Assembly: GCA_963677415.2 (NCBI GenBank)
Contig: CAXXFJ010000004.1
Coordinates: forward strand, 138,811 to 202,810
Length of the DNA: 64,000 bases
Direction of reading: 5' to 3'
From: JAQUTK01 sp963677415
GTDB taxonomy: Bacteria; Bacteroidota; Bacteroidia; Bacteroidales; JAQUTK01
Shown here: in pieces, positions 6,838 to 15,459 of the stretch
Layout of the letters: each line of letters opens with the position of its first letter
Position numbering within the stretch: the stretch's first letter is position 1
The notes under the pieces: generated by a model
The model's input: only the letters and a program-made list of their open reading frames with translations
The model's database searches: none
Told to the model about the DNA's origin: nothing
Translations under genes and position numbers: made by a program

Positions 6838-9129
6838 TCAAGAAGCACGCACCGTGATTTCCTTTTTGATCCGAATATCCCCCGACGAACTGCCAACCTG
6901 CAATTCAAAAGCACCCGGTTCGACCACTCGCTCCATCACCTTATTATAGAGAGCCAGTTCAGACACCGGGATCATGAGCTGCACCAGCTTTGTTTCACCC
7001 TTCTTCAGCAACACCTTTTTGAAAGATTTAAGTTCGCGGATAGGCGTAACAACGCTCGCAAACTTATCACGCACATAGACCTGTACCACTTCCATCCCGT
7101 CTCTGTCGCCACTATTGCGCAGAGAAACAGATATTTGAATCGAATCACTCGTCCCATACACCTCTTTAGAAGTTGTCATAGACAGATAGTCAAACGTCGT
7201 ATAGCTCAATCCATGACCAAAGACCCATAAGGCAGAAGGATCAGCGAACACATAATCTTTGCCCGGCTTATTCTTGCTCCCCGGAGAGTTATAAAAACCC
7301 TTGTCCGTAGGCAGGTAATTATAAAAACAAGGAAGATGCCCTACGCTTTGCGGAAAAGAATAATTCAATTTTCCCGAAGGATTCACAGCACCAAACAAGA
7401 CATCTGCCAATGCGGCACCACCCTGTTCACCCGGGTACCACTGCGTCACTATACCCGCAATATTTTCCTTTACCCAAGGCATGGCAAAAGGTTTACCCGA
7501 AAGCAGAACCACAATAACCGGTTTGCCGGTGGCATGAACAGCCTTAATCAAATCCTCCTGAACACCCGTCAGCACGAGATCGCTCAAATCAAACCCCTCA
7601 CCACACGTCGCATTCGAGTAATCGCGCGACAGAGAAGCACTAGCCGAACCCACCACCACCACACTCACATCACTTTTTGCAGCCATAGCAACCGCCTCTT
7701 TCAGTCCGTCCCTGTTGTCCGTCACCAGATCACACCCTGCGGCATAGTTTACCGTCATCCGACTACCATATTTCTCTTTTACAGCCTTCAGCAACGTAAT
7801 ACCATCCCCATTACTCCGGCTCCAGGTATAATCGCCAAACTGTACCTGATCCGCATTCGGACCAATCAAAGCAATGGATTTAATCTTTTCGATTTGAAGC
7901 GGCAAGATATTCCCCTCATTCTTCAGCAACACGATAGACTCGTCAGCAATCTTACGTGCCAAAGCAATGTGATCAGCAGTATGAACATGCTTTTTATAAT
8001 CCGCGGCAGTAGGTAACACACTATCAAACAGTCCCATTTCAAACTTCGCACGTAAAATACGCGAAACAGCCAGATCGATATATTTTACATCCAGCGTACC
8101 CTTTTCAACCAGACCAGCCAGTTGTCCATAGCAATTACCCGCAGCCTCTGCATCCAGTCCGGCAGTCAGTGCTTGCAGCGCAGCATCACCACTATTCAGG
8201 GCAGTCGCATGAAAAGAATTCAACATGCCGATAGCCCCCCAATCCGAATACACAAAACCCTTGAACCCCCACTGATCACGCAATATTTCCGTCATGAGAT
8301 AGTGAGAAGAAGAGTTCGGCACATTATTCCATGAATCATACGAAGACATGATAGCCCACGGTGAAGCCTCTTTCACGACCACTTCAAAAGGTTTCAGATA
8401 AATAGAAAGCAGATCCCGTTGTCCACAAGAGACTGAAGCCAGATTTAACCCACCCTGCGGTGAAGCATGAGCCCCAAAATGCTTGATCATCGGCGATATC
8501 TTATGATCCAGATAGCCCTTCACCTGAGCCACCCCCATGCGAGAAGTCAGATACGGATCCTCACCAAAACACTCCTCCACGCGACCCCATCTCAAATCCC
8601 GACACACATCTATGACCGGAGTCAAAGACTGCGTAATACCCTGAGCCGCCAGTTCCTCGGCAATAGCAGAAGTCATCTCATACGCCAGATCCGTATTAAA
8701 AGTACTCGCCAGAGCGATAGCCTGAGGGAAAATCGTCGAACCATCATGCACCGAACCATGCAACGACTCAGTCAATGTAAAGACAGGAATCCCCAAACGC
8801 GTATGTTCGCGCATATATCGTTGAATACCGGTCATATACGTAAGGCAAGTCTCACCTGGTAAAGTGATCGCTTCAACAAATCCCATGCTCTTACCCTTTA
8901 ACAGCGCATCCAGCTTTTCACTGCTGACCTTCCCGTTCTCCATAATCGAAGGCCCATGTAGATGGCGCATCTGAGCAATCTTTTCCTCAAGAGTCATCCT
9001 GCCGAGCAGATCCTTCACCCGTTCTTCTGCCGAAAAAGCCGGATTTTTATACTTCACAATGTCCTGAGCACTTATCACACAAGTCATGCAAAAAAACAGT
9101 GCAGCTGAGATCAATCTGTAATTCATCAT
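6838..9129 (-). CDS. Secreted GH3-family beta-glucosidase (BglX-like)
   Basis: A 763-residue protein with a signal peptide (MMNYRLISAALFFCMTCVISAQ). It has the (alpha/beta)8 domain with the nucleophile Asp296 in FVYSDWGAIGML, the second alpha/beta sandwich domain (from about residue 400, NEGNILPLQ), and a C-terminal fibronectin-III-like domain. It should hydrolyse terminal beta-glucosides or beta-xylosides in the periplasm. It has the family's usual length and is intact, unlike its remnant at 1640-1721. It stands alone on the minus strand. Confidence 0.9.
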   Translation of the reverse strand: MMNYRLISAALFFCMTCVISAQDIVKYKNPAFSAEERVKDLLGRMTLEEKIAQMRHLHGPSIMENGKVSSEKLDALLKGKSMGFVEAITLPGETCLTYMTGIQRYMREHTRLGIPVFTLTESLHGSVHDGSTIFPQAIALASTFNTDLAYEMTSAIAEELAAQGITQSLTPVIDVCRDLRWGRVEECFGEDPYLTSRMGVAQVKGYLDHKISPMIKHFGAHASPQGGLNLASVSCGQRDLLSIYLKPFEVVVKEASPWAIMSSYDSWNNVPNSSSHYLMTEILRDQWGFKGFVYSDWGAIGMLNSFHATALNSGDAALQALTAGLDAEAAGNCYGQLAGLVEKGTLDVKYIDLAVSRILRAKFEMGLFDSVLPTAADYKKHVHTADHIALARKIADESIVLLKNEGNILPLQIEKIKSIALIGPNADQVQFGDYTWSRSNGDGITLLKAVKEKYGSRMTVNYAAGCDLVTDNRDGLKEAVAMAAKSDVSVVVVGSASASLSRDYSNATCGEGFDLSDLVLTGVQEDLIKAVHATGKPVIVVLLSGKPFAMPWVKENIAGIVTQWYPGEQGGAALADVLFGAVNPSGKLNYSFPQSVGHLPCFYNYLPTDKGFYNSPGSKNKPGKDYVFADPSALWVFGHGLSYTTFDYLSMTTSKEVYGTSDSIQISVSLRNSGDRDGMEVVQVYVRDKFASVVTPIRELKSFKKVLLKKGETKLVQLMIPVSELALYNKVMERVVEPGAFELQVGSSSGDIRIKKEITVRAS

Positions 9130-9594
9130 GTATTATTAGTTTGTCGGTTATTTCATCACATTCGTGTCACCCTTCACCTTTGAGACGAATCTTCATTCCC
9201 TGCAAAGGAAATCCCTGCAAAGGAAAGAATTATTTCGCACTGAACCAAAAAGCAGGAAGGAACTTTGCCCTCTCTGTTGTTTTTTCGAATTTCGATTTAG
9301 GAATGAGTAAAAAAGTACTATTTATCTACACCACCTACACCATGGGCAGCCTCTCAGTATGCTGTATGGCATTTCGATCTCCTCAAAAAAACATTGCTCC
9401 GCATAAATTGCATACAGTTTTATTTGCTAAAAGGACGTTTTGTATACATTTCTCATTACAAAGTCAATATATACAGCTTATGTCCAAGTTGATTTTCGAG
9501 TTGGATTTAATTCGTAAAAAAAAACACATAATCAACCTAATGTTGTCACGTTAGCTAACTCAGTGTTTCCCAATTTATTATTAAATGAACTCTC
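9130..9594 (+). other. Intergenic region containing a 15-bp tandem duplication and repeat copy A
   Basis: This 465-bp gap separates the GH3 gene from the TIR gene. It holds two direct copies of TCCCTGCAAAGGAAA (9197-9211 and 9212-9226) and the first copy of a ~195-bp repeat listed separately. I see no convincing gene, although a plus-strand frame stays open across most of it. Confidence 0.5.
9267..9460 (+). repeat. ~195-bp dispersed repeat, copy A
   Basis: From GCCCTCTCTGTTG onward this segment matches 11558-11750 at most positions, with a few small indels. Both copies have the same orientation and lie on either side of the TIR/TPR gene pair. Read in one plus-strand frame both give SKKVLFIYT, LSV-CMA, LHT-LFAKR and FCI. 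The repeat could be a short gene, a structured RNA or a dispersed non-coding element. Confidence 0.6.
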
Positions 9595-9999
9595 TTATTT
9601 TGCCCAATATCGAATTGCTTCAACTATACTTTCTGTATTCCAGCGTACATCTTGTTTTGAATATTTCGTTACAGTACCAGATATCCTTTCTTGACCCCAT
9701 GGAATTACTCCAACAATAGGAATATCTAAACTATTCGCAGTTTCAAGCTCCCACGCCATCCAGTCACTATAAGATGCATACATTCCAGCAATGCCTAATA
9801 CAATATTCGAATTTGATATCTTCTGTTTTAATCTACTTTTTACATAGGTTGCATTAGTTGAATTAATTGGTACGTCAGCAGTGGCTTCTTCGAATGAGAC
9901 ATTAAAATATCCACGCTCTTTAAGTAGATTTCTTAGATTATCCAAGTCTTGTGGATATGTCCATGAGTGACTGATAAAAATACGATACTCTTTTGCCAT
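9595..9999 (-). CDS. TIR-like (ThsB-type) protein
   Basis: The 134-residue protein starts EYRIFISHSWTYPQDLDNL, the signature of the MTH538/ThsB TIR-like family (PF08937). SDWMAWELETA follows, with W80 and E84 in the usual place of the catalytic Glu. In Thoeris defence, ThsB proteins sense phage and make a cyclic ADP-ribose signal from NAD+. There is no signal peptide. It lies 12 bp downstream of the TPR gene on the same strand, so the two are very likely one operon. No SIR2-SLOG ThsA is present, so it is not a standard Thoeris locus. Confidence 0.8.
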   Translation of the reverse strand: MAKEYRIFISHSWTYPQDLDNLRNLLKERGYFNVSFEEATADVPINSTNATYVKSRLKQKISNSNIVLGIAGMYASYSDWMAWELETANSLDIPIVGVIPWGQERISGTVTKYSKQDVRWNTESIVEAIRYWAK

Positions 10000-10011
10000 A
10001 ATTACAATCTC

Positions 10012-11232
10012 CTATTTTTTTGAATTAATAATATCTTGTTTTGATTTTTCGAAAGTTTCAATTTCCCAAATTAAAGGATTTTGTGAATGAAATTTATTAT
10101 CGAACTCCGTTGCTTTTCCAACGTCTTCAATAGCTAAATAGCAGTTGGAGAGTGTTGCATATTTCCATTTCAACTCTTCGGGCTCTGTATCCTCCAACGA
10201 TTTAAGAACAATTTCAAGAATTTCATGCCTTGTGTTTTTAGCTTCTACTTTCGAATGAATTTTATTATCACTATCCTTCTCTAGAATAGATTTATGTTCT
10301 AAACAATGAGCATAGTTTTCTCCAGTGTAATAATCTTTATAGAGATTCCACCCTTTCTTATAATTTTCAATAGCTGTATTCAAATAGCCTATTTCATTTG
10401 TACATTTCCATAAATTTTTATTAATTGCACCCGTAATACCTAGTGTTTCGGTATCTGTTTGGTCTGATATTTTACCAATAATTTGTAATGCATTAGTTAA
10501 TGCCTGAATTTCACTAGGTAATTTGCTTTTATAAACACAAAGAGCTTCTTGTTGAGTATGATAAAATTCATTTTTAGTCTTTTCGCTAAGTTTTTTCCAA
10601 GTTTCAGCCGCCTCAGTAAATCTCTTTTCTTGCATAAAACTTTTGGCCTTCTCTGTCAAAGAATAAATCGTATTTTCATTGTTCTTAAGATCGCCAATGA
10701 TTTCATTTAAATCTTCATCCAATAAAATAGGTTGCTTAATTTTGGGAATGAAAGAATACAGAGGACTATCAATTAATGGATTCTCTGTTATAATTGTAAT
10801 AAGTTCTTTTAATTGTTTAATACATTTCTTTGCTTCGCCATCAGATATTTCGTTTCCTAAATGTTTATAGCTTAAAGTTCTACTGTGATTAATGTCAAAC
10901 GGAATTTTACTCTCATCTTCTTTAATTATAATAGTTGAATAAGGTTTTAATACATGTCGAGTTCCTAATTCATATATTGCATTAGGGTTGTATGTTGAAA
11001 TATCTGCTATTACTAATTCAGCTCTATAAAGTAAAGCATACATGCTTCTGTCGATTATTCCAGAGTCTAATATTTCATCTGCTCTTACACAGTCATAATT
11101 GCAGGATTGTACTGCAGGACGAATAATCTTTTTATAGGTTTCATCCAAATCAATAGTTCGGTTTGTATCTGGGTCTTTTTTTTTACCAAAGCCCATTATT
11201 ACAAAACATAACTTTTTTCTAATTGTATTCAT
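10012..11232 (-). CDS. Nucleoside-deoxyribosyltransferase-like N-terminus fused to a TPR/TRAFs-binding-like region
   Basis: The 406-residue protein begins with a Rossmann-like domain: LCFVIMGFGKK, then RADEILDSGII, then AELVIADISTYNPNAIYELG with Asp77 and Glu88 placed like the active-site pair of nucleoside 2-deoxyribosyltransferase/TIR-like folds. From about residue 190 it is all helical with TPR-like repeats (KAKSFMQEKRFTEAAETWKKL; AIENYKKGWNLYKDY; KWKYATLSNCYLAIEDVGKATE). Similar fusions are often annotated as TRAFs-binding or tetratricopeptide proteins. It precedes the ThsB-like gene by 12 bp. I infer a sensor or NAD/nucleotide-processing partner of the TIR protein. Confidence 0.7.
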   Translation of the reverse strand: MNTIRKKLCFVIMGFGKKKDPDTNRTIDLDETYKKIIRPAVQSCNYDCVRADEILDSGIIDRSMYALLYRAELVIADISTYNPNAIYELGTRHVLKPYSTIIIKEDESKIPFDINHSRTLSYKHLGNEISDGEAKKCIKQLKELITIITENPLIDSPLYSFIPKIKQPILLDEDLNEIIGDLKNNENTIYSLTEKAKSFMQEKRFTEAAETWKKLSEKTKNEFYHTQQEALCVYKSKLPSEIQALTNALQIIGKISDQTDTETLGITGAINKNLWKCTNEIGYLNTAIENYKKGWNLYKDYYTGENYAHCLEHKSILEKDSDNKIHSKVEAKNTRHEILEIVLKSLEDTEPEELKWKYATLSNCYLAIEDVGKATEFDNKFHSQNPLIWEIETFEKSKQDIINSKK

Positions 11233-11344
11233 GGCATTATCTATTTAGTGTAAATAACAACTGAAAAGCGTTCAGAATTCTAACTGAAAAGTGCACACTT
11301 TTCTCGAGGCGAAAATAGTTATTCTTTTCGGATATTTGGTTTTA

Positions 11345-11480
11345 TTTTTTTTAATTTTTCCATTCCTAAGTTTTTTAGTCTGTACGATGTTCCGCTCATA
11401 TTTATCAAGCAAGCTTTGCGCGTAAGTCTGTCCATCATCGCCGAGGCAAGTATTGGATCCACAAAGATTTCGTTTCACCT
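11345..11480 (-). pseudogene. Remnant of an IS21-type IstB ATPase (C-terminus)
   Basis: On the minus strand one frame reads EIFVDPILASAMMDRLTRK then ACLINMSGTSYRLKNLGME, which matches the C-terminal pattern of IstB helper ATPases (compare TLADSIIDRIVYTSHRFELKGESLR in the intact copy at 31381-32100). There is no start and no Walker region, so only the tail of a different IS21-family element is left. A 68-residue frame overlapping it in another register is a shadow. Confidence 0.7.
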
Positions 11481-11557
11481 GTTGAAAGACAGATTCGTTG
11501 TAATGGTGGTTGATTTACGAACGGTTCGTATCGAGAGATGGTATAAAAAGGGCTTCT

Positions 11558-11750
11558 GCCCTCTCTGTTGTTTTTTTGAATTTAGATTTTAAGATCAGTA
11601 AAAAAGTACTATTTATCTACACCCCTACACCCCCGAATTACCTCTCAGTGTACTGTATGGCATGTCAGTTTCCTCAATTTACATTTGCTCGCCATTATTT
11701 GCATACAGATTTGTTTGCTAAAAGGCCCTTTTGTATCTGTCATTCATTTC
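11558..11750 (+). repeat. ~195-bp dispersed repeat, copy B
   Basis: Second copy of the repeat at 9267-9460, same orientation, on the upstream side of the TPR/TIR operon. Its open frame (SKKVLFIYT then LSVYCMACQFPQF then LHTDLFAKRPFCI) is conserved with copy A. Either this is a small gene family or the similarity is simply that of the DNA. Confidence 0.6.
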
Positions 11751-12249
11751 CGGGCAGCTATTAATGTGGTAACAAATCACATGATATCTTCTGTTTTCAA
11801 GCGAAACTGTATCAAAAAGTGGCAATCGCAATTTTTTTTGTAAGCAATATGTGAGCTAGCAAGTAAGATCGAAACAAGTCATGTTGCTCTACAGTATGCT
11901 GAGAGGCATGGCAAGGTGGGCTTGGTGCATTGAAATGAAGGTATCTCGCCATTCTGAAAGTAAAAAAAAAATAACCACGGGAAATCACCATAAAACGGCT
12001 GTCCCTTAACCCTTTGTCATTGCAGAACCCCCATTTTTTACTAATGGCAACCCAATTCTTCCAAAATGGTCATCCATTTGTCAAGAACGGCCACCTTACC
12101 GTCAAAGAATACCCCCCTTTACCGTCATTGCGGGCTTGACCCGCAATCCCCTCTTAAAAGCAGCCATGAGCAATAATCGTTTATCACCAGGTCGTTTGGT
12201 GCCCGTAAATCAACCAGAAGAAAATGTCTGTTGATCAGGGAAGCAAAGG
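11751..12249. other. Non-coding stretch with a REP-like hairpin
   Basis: I see no gene here. At 12127-12147 a perfect 8-bp hairpin (ATTGCGGG, loop CTTGA, CCCGCAAT) sits in a C-rich context and resembles dispersed intergenic palindromes of Bacteroidetes. The segment ends at the IS256 insertion point. Confidence 0.45.
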
Positions 12250-13561
12250 GGTCTGTTCAATAAACTGTGTCAGTAAGTATAAAAATCATTATATTTACCG
12301 CATAAAGAGCATTATTATGAGCAATACAGAAGAATTTGATTACAAAGAATTTGAGAAAGAACCATTATTAAAATTGAAGCAAGGCGTTAACCTTGAAGGA
12401 GAGAACGGTATATTAGCCCCTCTTCTAAAACGTTTACTGGAAGCGGGTTTGCAAGGAGAGCTAGCCGGTCATTTGTCAGAACCACATCAAGCCAACAACC
12501 GTCGTAACGGATTAAGTTCAAAGAGAGTAAAGACTCATTATGGAAGCATAGAGGTGTCCACTCCCAGAGACAGGAATGGAAGTTTTGAACCGGAACTGCT
12601 CCCTAAACGGCAAACAACTCTTGGCGAAGGACTGGATCGTAAAATTATTAATTTGTATGCCTTAGGAATGAGCTATACAGACATTTGTGATCATTTGAGC
12701 GAGATGTATCAATTAAACATGTCTCCAGCTACAATCACAGCTATAACAGACAAAATTGTTCCTGAGGTAGAACAGTGGCAAACCCGTTCCTTAGAAAGTG
12801 TATACCCCATTGTCTGGATGGATGCTATTCACTATAAAGTCCGGGAAGATAATGCCATAAAAAGCAAAGCAGTATATTGTTTGATAGGTCTAAATCGTGA
12901 CGGGATTAAAGATTTATTGGGCATGTATATTGGCCAGGCTGAGAGTGCCCGTTTTTGGTTATCTGTTCTTAATGATATCCAGCGTCGTGGTGTTCAGGAT
13001 ATATTGCTAGCCAGTATTGATAATCTCAAAGGATTTGCTCAGGCTATCGAGGCTGTCTTCCCACAAACTAAGGTTCAGTTGTGCATTGTTCACCAAATAA
13101 GAAATTCACTAAAATATGTTGCTAGTAAAGACCGCAAAGCAGTTGTTGATTCCTTAAGAGAAATTTATCAGGCAAACGATAAAGAACAGGCAGAAAAGGC
13201 TTTAGCCAGATTTGATGAAAAATGGTCAAAGAAATATCCATACATAATTAAATCATGGCTTGAAAACTGGGACAGGTTGTCTCAAATGTTTGAATTCCCT
13301 GATATGATAAGAAAGCTGGTTTACACAACCAATATCATTGAAAGTTTCAACAGTCAGCTTCGTAAAGTTACTAAGTCGAAACGTGTTTTTACGAATGATC
13401 AGGCACTTATCAAGTTACTTTATTTGGTGCAAATGAAATTATTTGAGAACTTAAGACCAATTTTAGGGTGGAAGCAAATTATGGCACAATTTATTATTAT
13501 ATTTGAACAGAGATGGGATATCAATTAATCATACTTACTGACACAGTTTATTGAACAGACC
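12250..13561 (+). mobile_element. IS256-family insertion sequence
   Basis: The element is 1312 bp with perfect 31-bp inverted ends (12250-12280 and 13531-13561, beginning GGTCTGTTCAATAAACTG). It is flanked by the direct repeat AAGCAAAG at 12241-12248 and 13562-13569, a target duplication of 8-9 bp as expected for IS256. It carries one transposase gene and looks complete and recent. The target is non-coding. Confidence 0.92.
12317..13528 (+). CDS. IS256-family (mutator type) transposase
   Basis: I start the gene at MSNTEEFDYKEFEKEPLL; the frame is open further upstream but that part would run through the inverted end. The 403-residue protein shows the IS256 marks: LSEPHQANNRRNGLSSKRVKT near the start, the first catalytic Asp in VWMDAIHYKVRE, the second in ASIDNLKGFAQAIE, VQLCIVHQIRNSLKYV, and the catalytic Glu in TTNIIESFNSQLRKVTK. 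It is intact. Confidence 0.92.
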   Translation: MSNTEEFDYKEFEKEPLLKLKQGVNLEGENGILAPLLKRLLEAGLQGELAGHLSEPHQANNRRNGLSSKRVKTHYGSIEVSTPRDRNGSFEPELLPKRQTTLGEGLDRKIINLYALGMSYTDICDHLSEMYQLNMSPATITAITDKIVPEVEQWQTRSLESVYPIVWMDAIHYKVREDNAIKSKAVYCLIGLNRDGIKDLLGMYIGQAESARFWLSVLNDIQRRGVQDILLASIDNLKGFAQAIEAVFPQTKVQLCIVHQIRNSLKYVASKDRKAVVDSLREIYQANDKEQAEKALARFDEKWSKKYPYIIKSWLENWDRLSQMFEFPDMIRKLVYTTNIIESFNSQLRKVTKSKRVFTNDQALIKLLYLVQMKLFENLRPILGWKQIMAQFIIIFEQRWDIN

Positions 13562-13621
13562 AAGCAAAGTAACCCAGACCAGAAGACAAAAGCAAGCATT
13601 AAGGATGCATTAGTTATCTTG

Positions 13622-13694
13622 AACCGCAATACAGCTATCTTGAAGCATGAGATAGCTATATTGCGGTTTAATATAACTATTCCGTGCTTCAAGA
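13622..13694. repeat. Complex inverted repeats upstream of the HU-related gene
   Basis: Arms at 13622-13640 and 13650-13668 (starting AACCGCAAT) pair over 19 bp with one mismatch around a 9-nt loop. A second pair, ATCTTGAAGCAT at 13637-13648 and GTGCTTCAAGAT at 13683-13694, overlaps the first and would form an alternative structure. It lies 60-130 bp upstream of the HU-related gene. It could be a leader RNA structure or the remains of a mobile end. Confidence 0.5.
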
Positions 13695-13758
13695 TGAAGA
13701 ATATGTCAAGAAATGAGTATCTTTACATCTTAACAAAGAAAACTTATATTCCTATCAG

Positions 13759-14391
13759 ATGGCAAAATATATCAAGCAAGAAATGGCTGACATTCAAGGC
13801 ACCGGTGAAAACAAGTGCTTTTATCGGCTACAGACAAGTGGTAATCTTAGTCCCAAAGAGTTGATTAACCGTATTGCTCAATCCGGTTCTGGATTGACTG
13901 AGGGTACTGTGTCGCACGTACTTCAAACACTGACCCATGAAATGGCAAAAGCAATGGCTGACGGCTATAGTCTTTCTGTAGATGGTCTCGGCACATTCAA
14001 GGCATCGATTGGTGTTCGTGAAGATAAGGAGATGGACACCATTGACGGAGATGAACCAAAACATAATTCCACCAGTCTGCAAGTGACCGGTATCAATTAT
14101 AGAGCAGAGAAACAATTGATACGTGATACTGATTCGCATAGCCATCTTACACCTGGCGGAGTGCGCAAACTTTATCGTTCACCTTATACGAAAGAGGCGC
14201 GGCTACAGTTGGCACTCGATTTTCTAAATGATCCTGCTCATCTGTTCATGCGATTAGATGATTATGCGACATTGACAGGATTGTCAAAACCGGTGGCTTC
14301 CAAAGAACTTATTGAGTTTAGAGAGAATACAGAGACTGGCATTACTATGGCAGGACGAGGTACTAGTAAGGTATATGTCAAAAGAGTATAA
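13759..14391 (+). CDS. HU-related DNA-binding protein (Bacteroidetes HU-HIG type)
   Basis: A 210-residue protein with an HU/IHF-like fold in the first ~130 residues: SPKELINRIAQSGSGLTEGTVSHVLQTLTHEMAKAMADGYSLSVDGLGTFKASIG. The C-terminal extension ends in MAGRGTSKVYVKRV, common in the phylum's HU-related proteins. These probably bend or coat DNA. It stands alone, downstream of the IS256 element, and is AT-balanced like the core genes. Exact role unknown. Confidence 0.82.
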   Translation: MAKYIKQEMADIQGTGENKCFYRLQTSGNLSPKELINRIAQSGSGLTEGTVSHVLQTLTHEMAKAMADGYSLSVDGLGTFKASIGVREDKEMDTIDGDEPKHNSTSLQVTGINYRAEKQLIRDTDSHSHLTPGGVRKLYRSPYTKEARLQLALDFLNDPAHLFMRLDDYATLTGLSKPVASKELIEFRENTETGITMAGRGTSKVYVKRV

Positions 14392-14528
14392 CTGTTAAAG
14401 GAACAATACCTCCTTTTATCCAATTAATGGAACTATACGCATAACTTGGATATTGCTTTCAACTAAATTGACGAAGAACCACTAAACTCAGTGCTAGACA
14501 CCGGGATTCGAAGACACAGGTTGTTGTT

Positions 14529-14954
14529 TTACTGGGGTTTATTGACAAATTCCATTATCTTGTTTGGGATTTCAGTGACAACGAACCCAAACTTTTCATA
14601 CAACTTGTGAGCATCATTAGTTGCAAGCATAACTCGTTGCAATCCTTGTATATCAGGATGCTTCATTATAGCATCCATAAGTTGTTTACCCAATCCTTGT
14701 TTTCTAAAGACTTCTAAAATGAAAACGTCCATAATATAAGCGAAGACAGCAGAATCTGTAAGAACTCTTGCAAATCCAACCAGTTTGTCTGTATTGTCAT
14801 ACACTCCAAAGCAAATAGAATTTTCAATCGAACGCTTGACTGTTTCAAAACTTCTACCTCTTGCCCAATAAGAACGATTTGTCAGAAAGTCATGTATTGC
14901 AATTAAATCTAACTTATCTTTATCTGTTGATATTTTATAATTACTCATATCCAA
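14529..14954 (-). CDS. GNAT-family N-acetyltransferase
   Basis: The 141-residue protein has the GNAT fold: LVGFARVLTD on strand 4, YIMDVFILEVFRKQGLGKQLMDAIM with the acetyl-CoA-binding R-x-x-G-L-G loop, then GLQRVMLATNDAHKLYEKFGF. It should transfer an acetyl group from acetyl-CoA to an unknown small molecule or protein amine. The first Met or the Met two residues later could start it. It is monocistronic, between the HU-related gene and an IS3 fragment. Confidence 0.85.
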   Translation of the reverse strand: MDMSNYKISTDKDKLDLIAIHDFLTNRSYWARGRSFETVKRSIENSICFGVYDNTDKLVGFARVLTDSAVFAYIMDVFILEVFRKQGLGKQLMDAIMKHPDIQGLQRVMLATNDAHKLYEKFGFVVTEIPNKIMEFVNKPQ

Positions 14955-15004
14955 TGTGTTTTTAAAAACTTACCATTAATAGTGGTTGCAGACCCTCGAA
15001 GAAG

Positions 15005-15260
15005 CGAAGTGGTTGACTCTTATTGCTTCTAACTCTGATTTTAATCTTTCATGTTGTCTATACATAGATTCATCATCCAGATTTTGTTCTGGTGCAAAGA
15101 TATATATTCAATTGAAAAAATGTAGTGCGGTTTGTTACCGAATATTTCCTGCAAACCTCTTTGTTACTCTTACTAACTCTGATTTCAGTAGACTCATTAT
15201 TCTTTATCTCTGACTCCGGTTGACTCTTCTCAAAAGAACATTCTAAAGGCTCCTGTTGGC
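15005..15260 (-). mobile_element. Internally deleted IS3 derivative (miniature element)
   Basis: On the minus strand the order is: GAGTCAACC-type 31-bp repeats, an orfA fragment encoding SNKEVCRKYSVTNRTT, the stretch around GATGAATCTATG, then AAAATCAGAGTTAGAAGC and GAGTCAACC again. Each piece matches the intact IS3 at 123-1640, but most of orfA and all of orfB are missing. Both outer ends carry the repeated GAGTCAAC units. It is either a decayed copy or a MITE that the intact element could move. Confidence 0.65.
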
Positions 15261-15320
15261 TGCTATTTCCAATCAATCCAATTTTACACATCGCTTTTAC
15301 TATAACTATAATGTCGAATA

Positions 15321-15353
15321 ATCAAATAATATTTACTATAAATATTATTTGAT
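15321..15353. promoter_or_regulatory. Perfect 15-bp inverted repeat in the promoter of the giant gene
   Basis: ATCAAATAATATTTA and its exact complement are separated by CTA. The palindrome overlaps the candidate -33 box (TTTG at 15348-15351) of the promoter below, so it is a plausible operator for a dimeric regulator of the downstream conflict operon. No adjacent repressor gene is visible. Confidence 0.5.
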
Positions 15354-15375
15354 ATAATAATTATTCATAACTTTG
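15348..15375 (+). promoter_or_regulatory. Promoter of the giant STAS/ATPase/PRTase gene
   Basis: TTTG (15348-15351) and TAACTTTG (15368-15375), spacing 16 bp, fit the Bacteroides pattern. They lie about 85 bp upstream of the ATG at 15460. Confidence 0.45.
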
Positions 15376-15459
15376 GATCAGTTAAATCTTAATTGTTGAA
15401 AAGCATAAAGAATAAATAATTATGAAAGGTATTTTGTTTATACGAAACAGTAGAAAAAT

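Noticed and set aside
7336..8016. 226-residue plus-strand frame
   Set aside because: Antisense to the intact GH3 gene, with a composition typical of shadow frames.
9595..11232. Standard Thoeris locus
   Set aside because: No SIR2-SLOG ThsA is present; the partner is an NDT-like/TPR protein.
11272..11478. 68-residue minus-strand protein
   Set aside because: The overlapping frame encodes an IstB remnant, so this one is out of register.
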